From Duncaniella freteri (GTDB lineage: Bacteria; Bacteroidota; Bacteroidia; Bacteroidales; Muribaculaceae), in contig NZ_SJSA01000002.1 of the NCBI RefSeq assembly GCF_004766125.1, positions 806,001 through 870,000 on the forward strand: a stretch of DNA of 64,000 bases, read 5' to 3'. This document shows positions 55,428-64,000 of the stretch, one piece after another (positions within the stretch are counted from its first letter, which is position 1; every line of letters begins with the position of its first letter). Below the pieces are notes generated by a model. That model made no database searches. It was not told the origin of the DNA and saw nothing but the letters and a program-made list of their open reading frames with translations. The position numbers and the translations under genes are program-made.

Positions 55428-55631
55428 TAGCGTAAAAAATCCCCCGATTGTAGAGTATATATAGACTCTACTACATAAAAAATCAACTTTTTTTCGACGG
55501 CATCTCTAACTTGTTGAATTGGCAGAAGAAAAAAAGAGAACTTTTTTGAAAAAATTTTTCATTTTTCTCAAAAGTCCTCTTTTATCATAGACTACCACAC
55601 GTATATTACTGAATTTGTGGCAGTAAACAAT

Positions 55632-57635
55632 CTATCGTGGTTTCATATCCAACAGATGACGGAGGTTTGGGTCTGCTGCAATGCGTGCAGTCTCGCGTCT
55701 TACGATGTCTATCACATCAATCTTTATCTGGTCATAGTTGCGTTGAATCTCGGCTTTCATGCCAGATTTGTCTGGAGTATCATCGTTGAAGTCAGTTATT
55801 ACAGGGATTGGCTGGTAAGCGGCGGTTTCCTTATTTATCGCGTCACTGTCAACCACAATCTCGGCATGAAAAATCTTTTGGTCTATGCGCTGGTCGAAGT
55901 TATCGGAGACAGCACCGACAAACATACCCTGAGTTAAGGTTGATATTTTACTTGCCGGGATGAGAGAATCCAATTGGGTATTGAAAGAATGACTAACATC
56001 CTGACGGTTGATTGAGATTGACTGGCGTTTCTGGAGAACCTTGCCGAATCGCTCGGAGAGTGTTTTGGCGGTCTCGCCAACGACCTGCCCGGAGAAGATA
56101 TTGCCAACGGTGTTCATCACCACAGCGGCTTCCTTATCACCATAGTCACGCTTCAACTGAGAGAAGTCCTGAAAGCCGAGGCATACAGCAACTTTATTGC
56201 TTCGTGCTGTGGCAATCAGATTGTCCAGCCCCTTAAAGTATATGGTCGGGAGCTCATCTATGATTACACCGGACTTCAGCATTCCCTTCTTGTTGATGAG
56301 CTTTACAATTCGAGAATTGTAGAGTCCTAATGCCGCACCGTAGATGTTCTGACGGTCGGGATTGTTGCCTACACATAGTATTTTAGGGTGCTCAGGATTG
56401 TTGATGTCAAGAGTGAAATCATCCCCTGTCATTACCCAATATAGCTGCGGAGAAATCATACGCGACAAAGGAATCTTTGCCGATGCGATTTGTCCTGCCA
56501 ACTGCTCCGCAGCGCCTCCAAGCCATGCGTCCATGAATGGAGAAAGGTAATTCTCCAGCTGTGGATAACTCGTCAGAATCGGGAATATATCCTCATAGCG
56601 ACGGCAGAGGAATTCGATGGCATGAGGGAATGTGCAGTACTTACCATCCTCGAAGCACCGGAGATACCAGATGATTGCAGCGAAGAGTACAATCGGAGAC
56701 TCCACAAAAAAGTCACCCTGTTTCTGCACCCAACTTCTATTGAGGTTTAGCATGATAGTGTACGCTGATTCGTATGCGTCCGCTATATCGGTCATGAACG
56801 CCGGATGTATCGGATTACAGCGGTGGCTACGCTCCGGATCATCGAAATTGATTACATAGAACTCCGGTGGATTTTCACCGTACCCCTTTTGATGATTGAG
56901 CATGTGATTATATGCTATAGTGCTCAAATCTGGATACTTATAGTCATATACATACAGACCAAATCCTTTCTCAATCTGCTGCTTGATGAAGTTATTGACC
57001 ACTGCGTATGACTTGCCGGAACCGGGAGTGCCAAGCACGATGGAAGCACGAAACGGATTGACAACATTTATCCAGCCTCTATTCCATTTCTTTTTGTAAT
57101 AGAACTTGGTAGGAAGATTGACAGAATACTCATTCTCTTTGAGTTCCGTTTCCTGCATGAAGGATTCATTTTCCTCGTTAAAACGGTCATCCATCATATT
57201 GTTCTTCAACATTCGGCTCATCCATACACCTCCCAATAGCAGACAGACATATCCGGCTACGGTGGTTATAATATATATAAGGTGTAGGCCGGCGGCAACC
57301 ATCCACCAGTTTAGGAAGAATAATCCGGCTCCTATGCTCAATATTATCCATATCTGGTGCCATTGTATTTTTTCATTCTTGACACCTTTCGTGCCGAAGC
57401 ACGAAAGGGCAAGAAGAAGCAAAGACCACCACTTGGCGTTCCAAGGGTTGTGAAAGAGTTTTCCTGCATCGTCAAGACCATGCAGGATTTTCATTGTCTG
57501 AGGGTGGAACTGCCATTCCCCTATGAGGTCTTGACAGAACCAATAGATATTTGTGACCACAACGAGTATGCTCAAGCCACGGAGTAAATCCATGATTTTA
57601 GCCAATGCCCTGAGGTCGTCTTCTTGTTGCGACAT
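55632..57635 (-). CDS. mobC: Type IV coupling protein MobC (VirD4/TraG-like)
   Basis: The coupling protein brings the relaxase-DNA complex to the mating channel. Four membrane helices fill the first 140 residues. Walker A GTPGSGKS is at 202-209, Walker B is in SGVIIDELPTIY and a conserved LGFQDFSQLKRDYG follows. At 667 residues it has normal length. It is 22 nt downstream of mobB in the same operon. Confidence 0.92.
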   Translation of the reverse strand: MSQQEDDLRALAKIMDLLRGLSILVVVTNIYWFCQDLIGEWQFHPQTMKILHGLDDAGKLFHNPWNAKWWSLLLLALSCFGTKGVKNEKIQWHQIWIILSIGAGLFFLNWWMVAAGLHLIYIITTVAGYVCLLLGGVWMSRMLKNNMMDDRFNEENESFMQETELKENEYSVNLPTKFYYKKKWNRGWINVVNPFRASIVLGTPGSGKSYAVVNNFIKQQIEKGFGLYVYDYKYPDLSTIAYNHMLNHQKGYGENPPEFYVINFDDPERSHRCNPIHPAFMTDIADAYESAYTIMLNLNRSWVQKQGDFFVESPIVLFAAIIWYLRCFEDGKYCTFPHAIEFLCRRYEDIFPILTSYPQLENYLSPFMDAWLGGAAEQLAGQIASAKIPLSRMISPQLYWVMTGDDFTLDINNPEHPKILCVGNNPDRQNIYGAALGLYNSRIVKLINKKGMLKSGVIIDELPTIYFKGLDNLIATARSNKVAVCLGFQDFSQLKRDYGDKEAAVVMNTVGNIFSGQVVGETAKTLSERFGKVLQKRQSISINRQDVSHSFNTQLDSLIPASKISTLTQGMFVGAVSDNFDQRIDQKIFHAEIVVDSDAINKETAAYQPIPVITDFNDDTPDKSGMKAEIQRNYDQIKIDVIDIVRRETARIAADPNLRHLLDMKPR

Positions 57636-57657
57636 TTTTATCGGATGTTAAGTGATT

Positions 57658-58974
57658 TTACAAATGTGGGCCACGGCGTTTCTTCTTTCTCTTGCGACGC
57701 TCCATTTCACGGTTCATAGCCTCCTGTTCGGCATCGAAGCCGGGACCGAGCTGGAACAGATCCAATCCGGGAAGCGATGGTTGGTCAAAGTCGGTTGAGT
57801 AAGAAGATGTCTGTTGACTTGCTTGATTGTTTTGATGGTTTGAAGAACTGTTTGAAGATGCTGTACCTCCTGATTGCGTCTGACTTGTCGATTGTGTCCG
57901 GTTCGGTACATTGGACTGATTAGGCATTGTGATTTGAGGCTTCTGACCGTCACCGTTGAACCAACGTTCAAAGACATTTGCCGAGAACTCTCTGCCAAGT
58001 CGTGAGCCATTGAGAACTGTATGGGTATTGTGGTCAATGAAAGTGACTCCATAGATTCTACCATCATTATTCTCACGGATGAGAATATCAATACCTTTCT
58101 CCCTAAGTTTGGCAATGAAATCATCCTTGCCGGAGGAGTCATTGATAACTGACGAGATGATTCTTCTCGACGGTTTGAGATTGATCCTCGTCGCTGACCT
58201 CTCGAACTTATTCTCGACTGCTGAACGACTTGCAAACTTGCCAAGCCTCGAAGCCTTGAAAGGATTGGCGATAGTCTCTCCAGCATCATTAGTGGCAAAA
58301 TATACCAATCCATGATACTCGCGACCATTTACCTTACCGTCAGTTGCCTCACACCTTATATTATATAAGGAGAGAATGGCGTTGTATTCGCCCAAGGTCT
58401 GGAACTGCCAACGCATACCAACAAGTTTGACGATATTCGCAACCTGCCGCTTTATATCGCCAGCAGGATCAAGTTTGGTAATGGGTGTATCAGGTGATAC
58501 CCTTTCTCGTTGGGCTTTATGGAGATTATATTTCTCTTCAAGTTCACTTGTGATTTTCTTGCTCCGGCGGAACAGAAAAGCCTGATTAAGACGTTTGCCC
58601 TGCTCGTTGACATTGACGGTCACTATATGTATATGGTGACGATCGATGTCCTCGTGCTTATACATTACCCACGGCTGCTCTCCGAATCCCAGTTTGTCGA
58701 GGTACTCACGGGCCAAGATTTCAAAATCTTGGTCGGTGAGTCTATCATCGGGGTGCGGATTAAGTGAGATATGCAATACTGGCTTTTTTGTTCTGCCCAT
58801 CTTTGGCATGAAACTCTTGAAGTCCTCAACCATACGTGCGACATCAACGTGACCATCTGGAGGAATCACGACCTTGTTAGAGCCGAGAATCCTCCCTTTT
58901 GCCTCATTGATTTTCTCCCCGTTATATGAGATTGCCCCGTAGAGAGAAGAACCTATACTGATTTTTGCGACCAT
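57658..58974 (-). CDS. mobB: Relaxase MobB of the conjugative element
   Basis: This nicks oriT and pilots the strand. The three-His motif is KHEDIDRHHIHIVTV (residues 106-120), and the N-terminus has the usual SSLYGAISYNGEKINEAKG tyrosine region. The C-terminus is Gln/Ser-rich then basic. It overlaps mobA by 22 nt. The 438 residues and all motifs look complete, and it is unrelated to the relaxase at the left of the window. Confidence 0.92.
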   Translation of the reverse strand: MVAKISIGSSLYGAISYNGEKINEAKGRILGSNKVVIPPDGHVDVARMVEDFKSFMPKMGRTKKPVLHISLNPHPDDRLTDQDFEILAREYLDKLGFGEQPWVMYKHEDIDRHHIHIVTVNVNEQGKRLNQAFLFRRSKKITSELEEKYNLHKAQRERVSPDTPITKLDPAGDIKRQVANIVKLVGMRWQFQTLGEYNAILSLYNIRCEATDGKVNGREYHGLVYFATNDAGETIANPFKASRLGKFASRSAVENKFERSATRINLKPSRRIISSVINDSSGKDDFIAKLREKGIDILIRENNDGRIYGVTFIDHNTHTVLNGSRLGREFSANVFERWFNGDGQKPQITMPNQSNVPNRTQSTSQTQSGGTASSNSSSNHQNNQASQQTSSYSTDFDQPSLPGLDLFQLGPGFDAEQEAMNREMERRKRKKKRRGPHL

Positions 58975-59375
58975 GCCTCATCAAATTTCTGGGTAAGTTC
59001 CTTCACCTCCTCCATGATTTTTATCATGTCGCGAGTAGCTTTCTCCAGATTATAAAGGAGGCTGAGAGCCTTTTTCTCATTGAATCCGGTGCGGAGTTCC
59101 CTTACCACTATGTTATAATTGACCCCCAACGTGCGGAACTGGGCGAAAAATTCGCCCAACTTTGCGGTGTAAAGGCTGAGCGTCTTGTCTGTCACAAGCA
59201 CCTTGAATGGCTTATTGGCGAGGTGCTGCTTGATGAAAGTGGCCTTTACGGTCTCACCGGCCTTTTCCATCATGCGCTGTAAAGCATCAAATTCGAGGTC
59301 ATCAAACCTCACCATGACGCAATGTGTGCATCTGTTGGGCGACTGAGGTCGCCCAACGGTTTTATCTGGTTTCAT
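58953..59375 (-). CDS. mobA: MobA mobilisation accessory protein
   Basis: The 140-residue protein begins with a ribbon-helix-helix (CVMVRFDDLEFDALQRMMEKAG) and continues with helices (FFAQFRTLGVNYNIVVRELRTGFNEKKAL), the MobA pattern of CTnDOT-like elements. I chose the ATG at 59375 (MKPDKTVGRP). It binds the oriT region that lies directly upstream. Confidence 0.85.
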   Translation of the reverse strand: MKPDKTVGRPQSPNRCTHCVMVRFDDLEFDALQRMMEKAGETVKATFIKQHLANKPFKVLVTDKTLSLYTAKLGEFFAQFRTLGVNYNIVVRELRTGFNEKKALSLLYNLEKATRDMIKIMEEVKELTQKFDEAWSQKSV

Positions 59376-60460
59376 TGTATTTCTGTTTTTGGGATTGCGC
59401 AACGCGCTCTATTCATTCTTATGGCACCGCAGGTTTTCTATGGGGATTGCGACTTTGGAGCGGTCCCAAGTCCCGGTACGGCAAGGTCATTTCGTGGGAA
59501 CGGCTGAGTTACCCGAAATCCAAACGGTAACTGTTTGGACACCTTGCTGTGTCTTTGTGGACACAATCCTTATAAAGAAAGTAACCTGTAAAAAGTGGCT
59601 CTATCCGGTCCCGATTGGATGAGCCTTTGATGCACTGAAGAACTTGCTTCGGTTGCTCGATGCAAAGTTACTATGAGTTCCCCGATGGTTGTGCTATACG
59701 AAATATATACCGAGATATACATGTACAACCTTGTGCTATATCCGGCCAAAAATGTTTGGTCGGAACCGGGAATTATGCCTTACTTTGCACCGTTAACGAC
59801 AGGAAACGCCCTCTCATCAGGGGCAAAATCCTGAGCCGATTGGCACGAGAATTCTCTTTTAATACTATGATTTTTTTGTCGCATGACTGATTAGCCAATC
59901 AAGCAATTGATTAAAGCACTGTCAATGCACCCCTTATTTTCAGCGCAGTAAGCCTTGACTTATGCGTGGATGGTAAATGTTACCGACCTTTTGACCGCCG
60001 TTTGGATCCATTTGGCAATGAAGTGTTGCCGGTCCCGAATGATTATCCAATCGGTTTCCCACCCAATTGACTATTCATCTGATAGATTGACCGGGTAAAG
60101 CCTCAATCAACTGATTGTGTGCCTGCCTCGTCAACCGGATGATTGTGTGCCTGATTGATTAGTCAGAACGTCAACCTCGCTAATGCCGAAATCGGCAGGA
60201 TTGCGATTGACTGCATGATTGATTAACTGGTTAATCACATCTCCGCTTGCCTGAAGCCATACCCAATCAATCAACCGATTGCGCAGTTGCGCGATTGGTC
60301 AGTTGATTAGTTGAAGGTCTGATTAGTCAGGACTTCAACCAAGCAACTGATTGTCTGCTCGCTCATGTGGGCAGTTGACCAATCAGATGCCTGCTCAACT
60401 GAGTGAGAATGCGGTCAAGCGATTAAGCAACTGAAGTTTTCACCCTTAACACATGTTGAG
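59376..60460. other. Repeat-rich oriT and divergent control region of the conjugative element
   Basis: The 1.1-kb gap between divergent mobA and traA has no convincing ORF. A minus-strand -7 element (TAACTTTG, 59663-59670) may serve mobA, and a plus-strand pair, TTTG at 59755 with TTACTTTG at 59780, may serve the tra operon. From about 59890 to 60440 the motif TGATT or its inverse AATCA appears more than twenty times. Two stems stand out: TGATTAAC-TG-GTTAATCA at 60220-60237 and an imperfect 13-bp stem at 60310-60339. This is where oriT is expected. Confidence 0.65.
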
Positions 60461-61219
60461 ATGAATAAACCCATTCTCGTTGCCGTGTCCTCTCAGAAAG
60501 GGGGTGTCGGCAAATCAACCCTTACCGTTCTTCTCGCAAGCTACCTGCATTTCGTCAAAGGCTACGAAGTGGCCGTAGTGGATTGCGACTCACCCCAACA
60601 TAGCCTCTATCTCGAAAGGGAGAGGGAAATCAAAGATTGCGAGGAAAGTGAATTTCTACGCAAGCAGGTTTTCGATGTGTTCCAAAAAACTCAGAAACGG
60701 GCATATCCGATTCTGATGTCATCGCTCACCGATGCGCTGGCCACCGCTCAGGAGTACCTCGACGGAAACAGCATCCCTGATTTTCTGTTCTTCGACCTCC
60801 CCGGCACAATCAACAACTTCGATGTGGTGGATATTCTGCGCAATGTGCATTACGTATTATGTCCAATGACAGCCGACCGGTATGCGCTTGAAAGCGGCAT
60901 CAGTTTCTGCAACTACATCAATAATGCCCTGATAACATCGGGCAATTCTGCAATCCGGCAACTCAGTGTCGTCTGGAATATGGTTGATCCACGTGAACGT
61001 ACCGAACTCTATCGTATCTACGATGAATTCATGGCCGAACTGGGCATCAACGTAATGGAAACGCGTCTGCCAAACAGTGTCCGATTCCGCAGGGAAGGAA
61101 GCAGGGAACTAAAACGCGCCATATTCAGGTCAACGCTTATTCCCCCTGACAAGACACAGCTCCGAGGGAGCGGCGTTGAGGAACTGGTCGATGAGTTTCT
61201 AAAAATCACTGCAATGTAA
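60461..61219 (+). CDS. traA: TraA, ParA/MinD-family ATPase
   Basis: The deviant Walker A motif KGGVGKST is at residues 13-20, followed by VVDCDSPQHS. ParA-type ATPases are the first gene of Bacteroidales tra operons and help position or regulate transfer. The 252-residue length is normal. It precedes the DUF3408 gene by 4 nt. Confidence 0.88.
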   Translation: MNKPILVAVSSQKGGVGKSTLTVLLASYLHFVKGYEVAVVDCDSPQHSLYLEREREIKDCEESEFLRKQVFDVFQKTQKRAYPILMSSLTDALATAQEYLDGNSIPDFLFFDLPGTINNFDVVDILRNVHYVLCPMTADRYALESGISFCNYINNALITSGNSAIRQLSVVWNMVDPRERTELYRIYDEFMAELGINVMETRLPNSVRFRREGSRELKRAIFRSTLIPPDKTQLRGSGVEELVDEFLKITAM

Positions 61220-61223
61220 CGCT

Positions 61224-61682
61224 ATGACGAAGAAGAACAATGGCGAGATTACACCCGACAATTTCCTCGACTCATACAAGCCCGTGTCACCTCAGCGAAA
61301 AGGAGACCGAGGGACTACCGAAGCGAAAGCCGAACTCACCACGGTGGAAAAGGCAAAAAGTAATGAAAGAGAAGCTGAGAGTATCATTTTACAGAGCCGG
61401 AACAATGATGTGGCGATGACACCATTGGAGTATCAGGAAATTTTTCTTAGACCCAACCTTGGTGAGTCAATGCGATACGGCAAGACCTATTACGTCAGCC
61501 GTGATGACTGCAAAAAGTTGAAGGCTCTCATGCGCTGCTTCGGGGAAGGCTATGACCGGTTCCCATTGTCGGTTTTCATTCACAACCTGCTTGAATACCA
61601 TTTTGCCCAGTTCTCAGGGCTAATCAATGGCATGATGAGCAGGCAGTCAACACCAAACCCTTTTAACCAAAACGATGAATAA
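61224..61682 (+). CDS. DUF3408-like conjugal transfer protein
   Basis: The first 60 residues are polar and disordered, and the rest is a DUF3408-like domain (YYVSRDDCKKLKALMRCFGEGYDRFPLSVFIHNLLEYHF). In CTnDOT-like operons this position is traB or traC. It overlaps the next gene by 8 nt. Confidence 0.75.
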   Translation: MTKKNNGEITPDNFLDSYKPVSPQRKGDRGTTEAKAELTTVEKAKSNEREAESIILQSRNNDVAMTPLEYQEIFLRPNLGESMRYGKTYYVSRDDCKKLKALMRCFGEGYDRFPLSVFIHNLLEYHFAQFSGLINGMMSRQSTPNPFNQNDE

Positions 61683-62202
61683 CAATTCTTCCAATAAATC
61701 CGGTATCTCATTTTGGACGAAAGATGAGTATGCCCGGAAATACTTCACCCGGCGGCCGATTCGTCACCAACGCTGCATTGGTGTCACCACCGATATGCTT
61801 GAAGAAATCAAGGACGTTGTCAATCTGATTGCAATGGGTGGCACTACCGTTCGGGCATACGTGAGCGCTATCATCGCCGACCATTTCAAGGAATACAAGT
61901 TCCTGCACGAATATATGCGTCGGGCAATGTATAACAAGATACTTGTCGGTGACCTTGAAAAGTTCCAGCTAACATACGAGAAGTATGCAGAACAATATCT
62001 GCAACCCAGTATTGAGTCACGCAATGAGGCGTGGGTACATCTTGATGCTGACTGTGCAGATGCTCTGAAGCAAATCGTATCTTGGACCGGTAATGGTGTC
62101 ACCATCGGATCATTCGCAGAGGCAATCATCAAGACGCACCTTGCAGAGAACAAAGAGTTGCTTGAATCCATGAAGTCTGATGTTTTTAACAGTCAGCCAT
62201 GA
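61675..62202 (+). CDS. Second DUF3408-like transfer protein with duplicated unit
   Basis: Two similar units are visible (RCIGVTTDMLEEIKDVVNLIAMGGTTVRAYVSAIIADH and AWVHLDADCADALKQIVSWTGNGVTIGSFAEAIIKTH), each a ribbon-helix-helix-like segment, separated by a helical linker. An internal duplication of this kind suggests a single-chain DNA-binding dimer. It overlaps the next gene by 4 nt. Confidence 0.7.
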   Translation: MNNNSSNKSGISFWTKDEYARKYFTRRPIRHQRCIGVTTDMLEEIKDVVNLIAMGGTTVRAYVSAIIADHFKEYKFLHEYMRRAMYNKILVGDLEKFQLTYEKYAEQYLQPSIESRNEAWVHLDADCADALKQIVSWTGNGVTIGSFAEAIIKTHLAENKELLESMKSDVFNSQP

Positions 62203-62924
62203 GAGATATACTTCTTTCAGTGGTATTCATGCTCAACATGGGTTTCATCGTCCTATTTGCCATAGATTTTCTGAAGAGGTACAAAACCAATCAATCAGTT
62301 GATAAGAATGTCGATGCAGGTGAGAATCCCAAAGATGTAACAGAGCATGAGCCTACATCCGCACCAGCACGCAAGGCAGGTGTCGGCAAAAGCAAATTCT
62401 CAATGGATGATGTACGTAGGATTGCCGCTAAAGCATCTGAAAATGCAGTCTCTGAGTTTCTTGAAGAGATGGACATTGAAGATGTTGAGTTTGACGAAAC
62501 CGAATCGTCTGTAAAACCTGCCCAACTCTCCCCAGAAGAGATAAAAGCTGCATTTGAGACAGACCAACGCATTGCTGATGAAATATCCGACAGTGATGAT
62601 TCCATCGCTGTTCCCAATGCAACAGGCGCTGACTTCGATGAACTTGCCCGTGCTGAATTGATTCTTGGCCGTAAGACTGAGCCGACAACAGAGGAACATC
62701 AGTATGTGGTCCGTGTCTTTGCGAATTTCAAGAATACAGAACTGATGGATCATATTCCCAGATATATCCTCGATAAACTCGATGAGTGCCAACGTAAGGT
62801 TGAAGCCCTCGGAGTAAAGATTGAAACAACCACTCCGGAAAAAGTCTCAGTCAATTCATTTGACGAGTTTATAATCTCTGATTTTATCCCAAAATCTCAA
62901 ACCTTAACCCCTACAACAAGATGA
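62199..62924 (+). CDS. traD: TraD-like membrane-anchored transfer protein
   Basis: One N-terminal membrane helix (LLSVVFMLNMGFIVLFAIDFL) precedes an acidic cytoplasmic domain of 210 residues with no clear motif. Position between the DUF3408 genes and traE matches traD of CTnDOT-like operons. It overlaps traE by 4 nt. Confidence 0.65.
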   Translation: MRDILLSVVFMLNMGFIVLFAIDFLKRYKTNQSVDKNVDAGENPKDVTEHEPTSAPARKAGVGKSKFSMDDVRRIAAKASENAVSEFLEEMDIEDVEFDETESSVKPAQLSPEEIKAAFETDQRIADEISDSDDSIAVPNATGADFDELARAELILGRKTEPTTEEHQYVVRVFANFKNTELMDHIPRYILDKLDECQRKVEALGVKIETTTPEKVSVNSFDEFIISDFIPKSQTLTPTTR

Positions 62925-63259
62925 ATCCCTTCAAATATCTCAAAGATAAAATCTCAAATATCAAGTGCCGTCTGACTCTGGCACTTCTCACCGCGCTCCT
63001 CAGCGCAACTCGTGCGTCAGCTGCCGGCAACGGGTTGAGTGGCATCAATGAAGCCACTTCAATGGTCACCTCCTATTTCGACCCGGGGACGAAACTGGTG
63101 TATGCCATCGGTGCCGTGGTTGGACTTATCGGCGGCATCAAGGTTTACTCCAAATGGTCGAGTGGCGACCCCGACACAAGCAAGACTGCCGCCTCTTGGT
63201 TCGGTGCCTGTATCTTCTTGATTGTAGCCGCCACAATCCTCCGCTCATTCTTCCTCTGA
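62921..63259 (+). CDS. traE: TraE (DUF4134) membrane protein
   Basis: This is a short protein with a signal-like first helix (ALLTALLSATRASAAG), a central helix (KLVYAIGAVVGLIGGIKVYSKW) and a final one (GACIFLIVAATILRSFFL), the pattern of VirB2-like DUF4134 proteins of the mating channel. It overlaps traF by one base. Confidence 0.9.
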   Translation: MNPFKYLKDKISNIKCRLTLALLTALLSATRASAAGNGLSGINEATSMVTSYFDPGTKLVYAIGAVVGLIGGIKVYSKWSSGDPDTSKTAASWFGACIFLIVAATILRSFFL

Positions 63260-63579
63260 TGGCTGAATATTCTATCAATAAAGGCATCGGAAGAAGTGTC
63301 GAGTACAAGGGTTTGAAAGCGCAGTATCTGTTCATCTTCGCCGGAGGATTGCTTGCAATGTTCGTGGTATTCGTCATCATGTACATCGTTGGAATATCGC
63401 AATGGATCTGCATCGGCTTCGGTGTCACGGCAACCTCAATCCTTGTGTGGCTTACCTTCCATCTCAATGCCAAGTATGGCGAATATGGTCTGATGAAACT
63501 CTCGGCGGTGAAATATCATCCGCGCTACATCATCAACCGCCTACGCCTCACACGACTAATCAGGAGTAAAAGAAAATGA
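63259..63579 (+). CDS. traF: TraF (DUF4133) membrane protein
   Basis: The 106-residue protein begins MAEYSINKGIGRSVEYKGLKAQY and has two helices, then a basic tail (INRLRLTRLIRSKRK). It resembles VirB3-like DUF4133 proteins, which connect the channel with the ATPase. The frame opens at 63154, but the ATG at 63259 that overlaps the traE stop is the real start. It overlaps traG by 4 nt. Confidence 0.9.
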   Translation: MAEYSINKGIGRSVEYKGLKAQYLFIFAGGLLAMFVVFVIMYIVGISQWICIGFGVTATSILVWLTFHLNAKYGEYGLMKLSAVKYHPRYIINRLRLTRLIRSKRK

Positions 63580-64000
63580 GAAACACACTACGAGCGACAA
63601 CGCTGGAGTCAAAACTCCCGCTGCTTGCGGTGGAACACGGTTGCATCATCTCAAAGGACGCGGACATTACCGTGGCCTTTGAGGTGAGCCTCCCGGAACT
63701 TTTCACCGTAACGTCAGCCGAATATGAGTCGATGCACGCCGCATGGTGCAAGGCAATCAAAGTGTTGCCTCACTTCTCGGTGGTGCATAAGCAGGACTGG
63801 TTCATGAGCGAGACCTACAAGCCGGAACTACAGAAGGAGGATTTATCATTCCTTGACCGGAGCTTTGAACGCCACTTCAACGAGCGGCCATATCTCGCCC
63901 ACAAATGCTACCTGTTCCTTACCAAGACAACGAAGGAGAGGATGCGCCAGCAGAGCAACTTCTCCACCCTCTGCCGTGGGCGGCTCACTCCAAAGGAACT
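63576..64000 (+). CDS. traG: TraG, VirB4-like conjugation ATPase, N-terminal part
   Basis: An ATG overlapping the traF stop opens a frame that stays open to the window end (141 codons). The product begins MRNTLRATTLESKLPLLAVE and contains FTVTSAEYESMHAAW and SETYKPE, as in TraG/VirB4 proteins of Bacteroidales conjugative elements. The nucleotide-binding part lies outside the window. Confidence 0.85.
   Translation, partial: MRNTLRATTLESKLPLLAVEHGCIISKDADITVAFEVSLPELFTVTSAEYESMHAAWCKAIKVLPHFSVVHKQDWFMSETYKPELQKEDLSFLDRSFERHFNERPYLAHKCYLFLTKTTKERMRQQSNFSTLCRGRLTPKE

Noticed and set aside
59389..59890. Several 60-80-codon frames in the oriT region
   Set aside because: They overlap each other in different frames, have no coding character and run through promoter-like and hairpin sequence.

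Overview
The window looks like accessory DNA of a Bacteroidales bacterium. The evidence is the repeated TAnnTTTG promoter -7 element with little use of Shine-Dalgarno sites, CTnDOT-type mob/tra genes, a BmgA/BmgB-like mobilisation pair, and a LPAC-type lipoprotein. GC content and gene style fit a gut lineage such as Muribaculaceae or Bacteroides, but the exact family is an inference. No housekeeping gene, rRNA, tRNA or CRISPR array was found.

Region 1 (1-4.8 kb, plus strand) is the replication and mobilisation module of an integrative mobilisable element: a DUF3987 primase-helicase (truncated by the window edge), a DUF6371 TOPRIM protein, a DUF3408 protein, a candidate oriT, a MobC-like accessory protein, a MOBP relaxase and two unknown genes. 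Region 2 (4.9-34.6 kb) is a dense defence and stress island. It holds a minus-strand operon of a 4-TM membrane protein, a metallo-beta-lactamase-fold protein and a fused E2-E1-JAB ubiquitin-like enzyme. Next come three envelope genes (one frameshifted), a WYL regulator, a complete type I restriction-modification operon with a small membrane/coiled-coil gene between hsdS and hsdR, Druantia type III (druH-druE) with a small acidic ORF, two Fic proteins and two hipBA modules. Region 3 (34.6-37.4 kb) holds a regulatory leader with 10-bp-period repeats, a DNA-binding protein with four tandem winged helices and a tyrosine integrase, which probably close element 1.

Region 4 (37.4 kb to the end) is a second, conjugative element. 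It contains an Xis-like protein, two unknown genes with a small coupled ORF, a degenerate RteB-like sigma-54 activator, a giant methylase-MutS-I-helicase gene, a DUF1896 protein, a topoisomerase IA relative that has lost its catalytic residues, a DUF4099/DUF3945 protein, mobC-mobB-mobA, a repeat-rich oriT region, and traA through the start of traG. The giant gene is broken by a 3.5-kb recombinase-in-trio (RIT) element with 26-bp terminal inverted repeats and a 6-bp target duplication.

The most interesting parts are the E2-E1-JAB/MBL/4-TM operon, where the MBL protein ends in a flexible tail closing with glycine and could itself be the conjugated modifier; the hsdS-hsdR intervening genes; the match between four winged helices and four phased repeats; and the catalytically empty topoisomerase.
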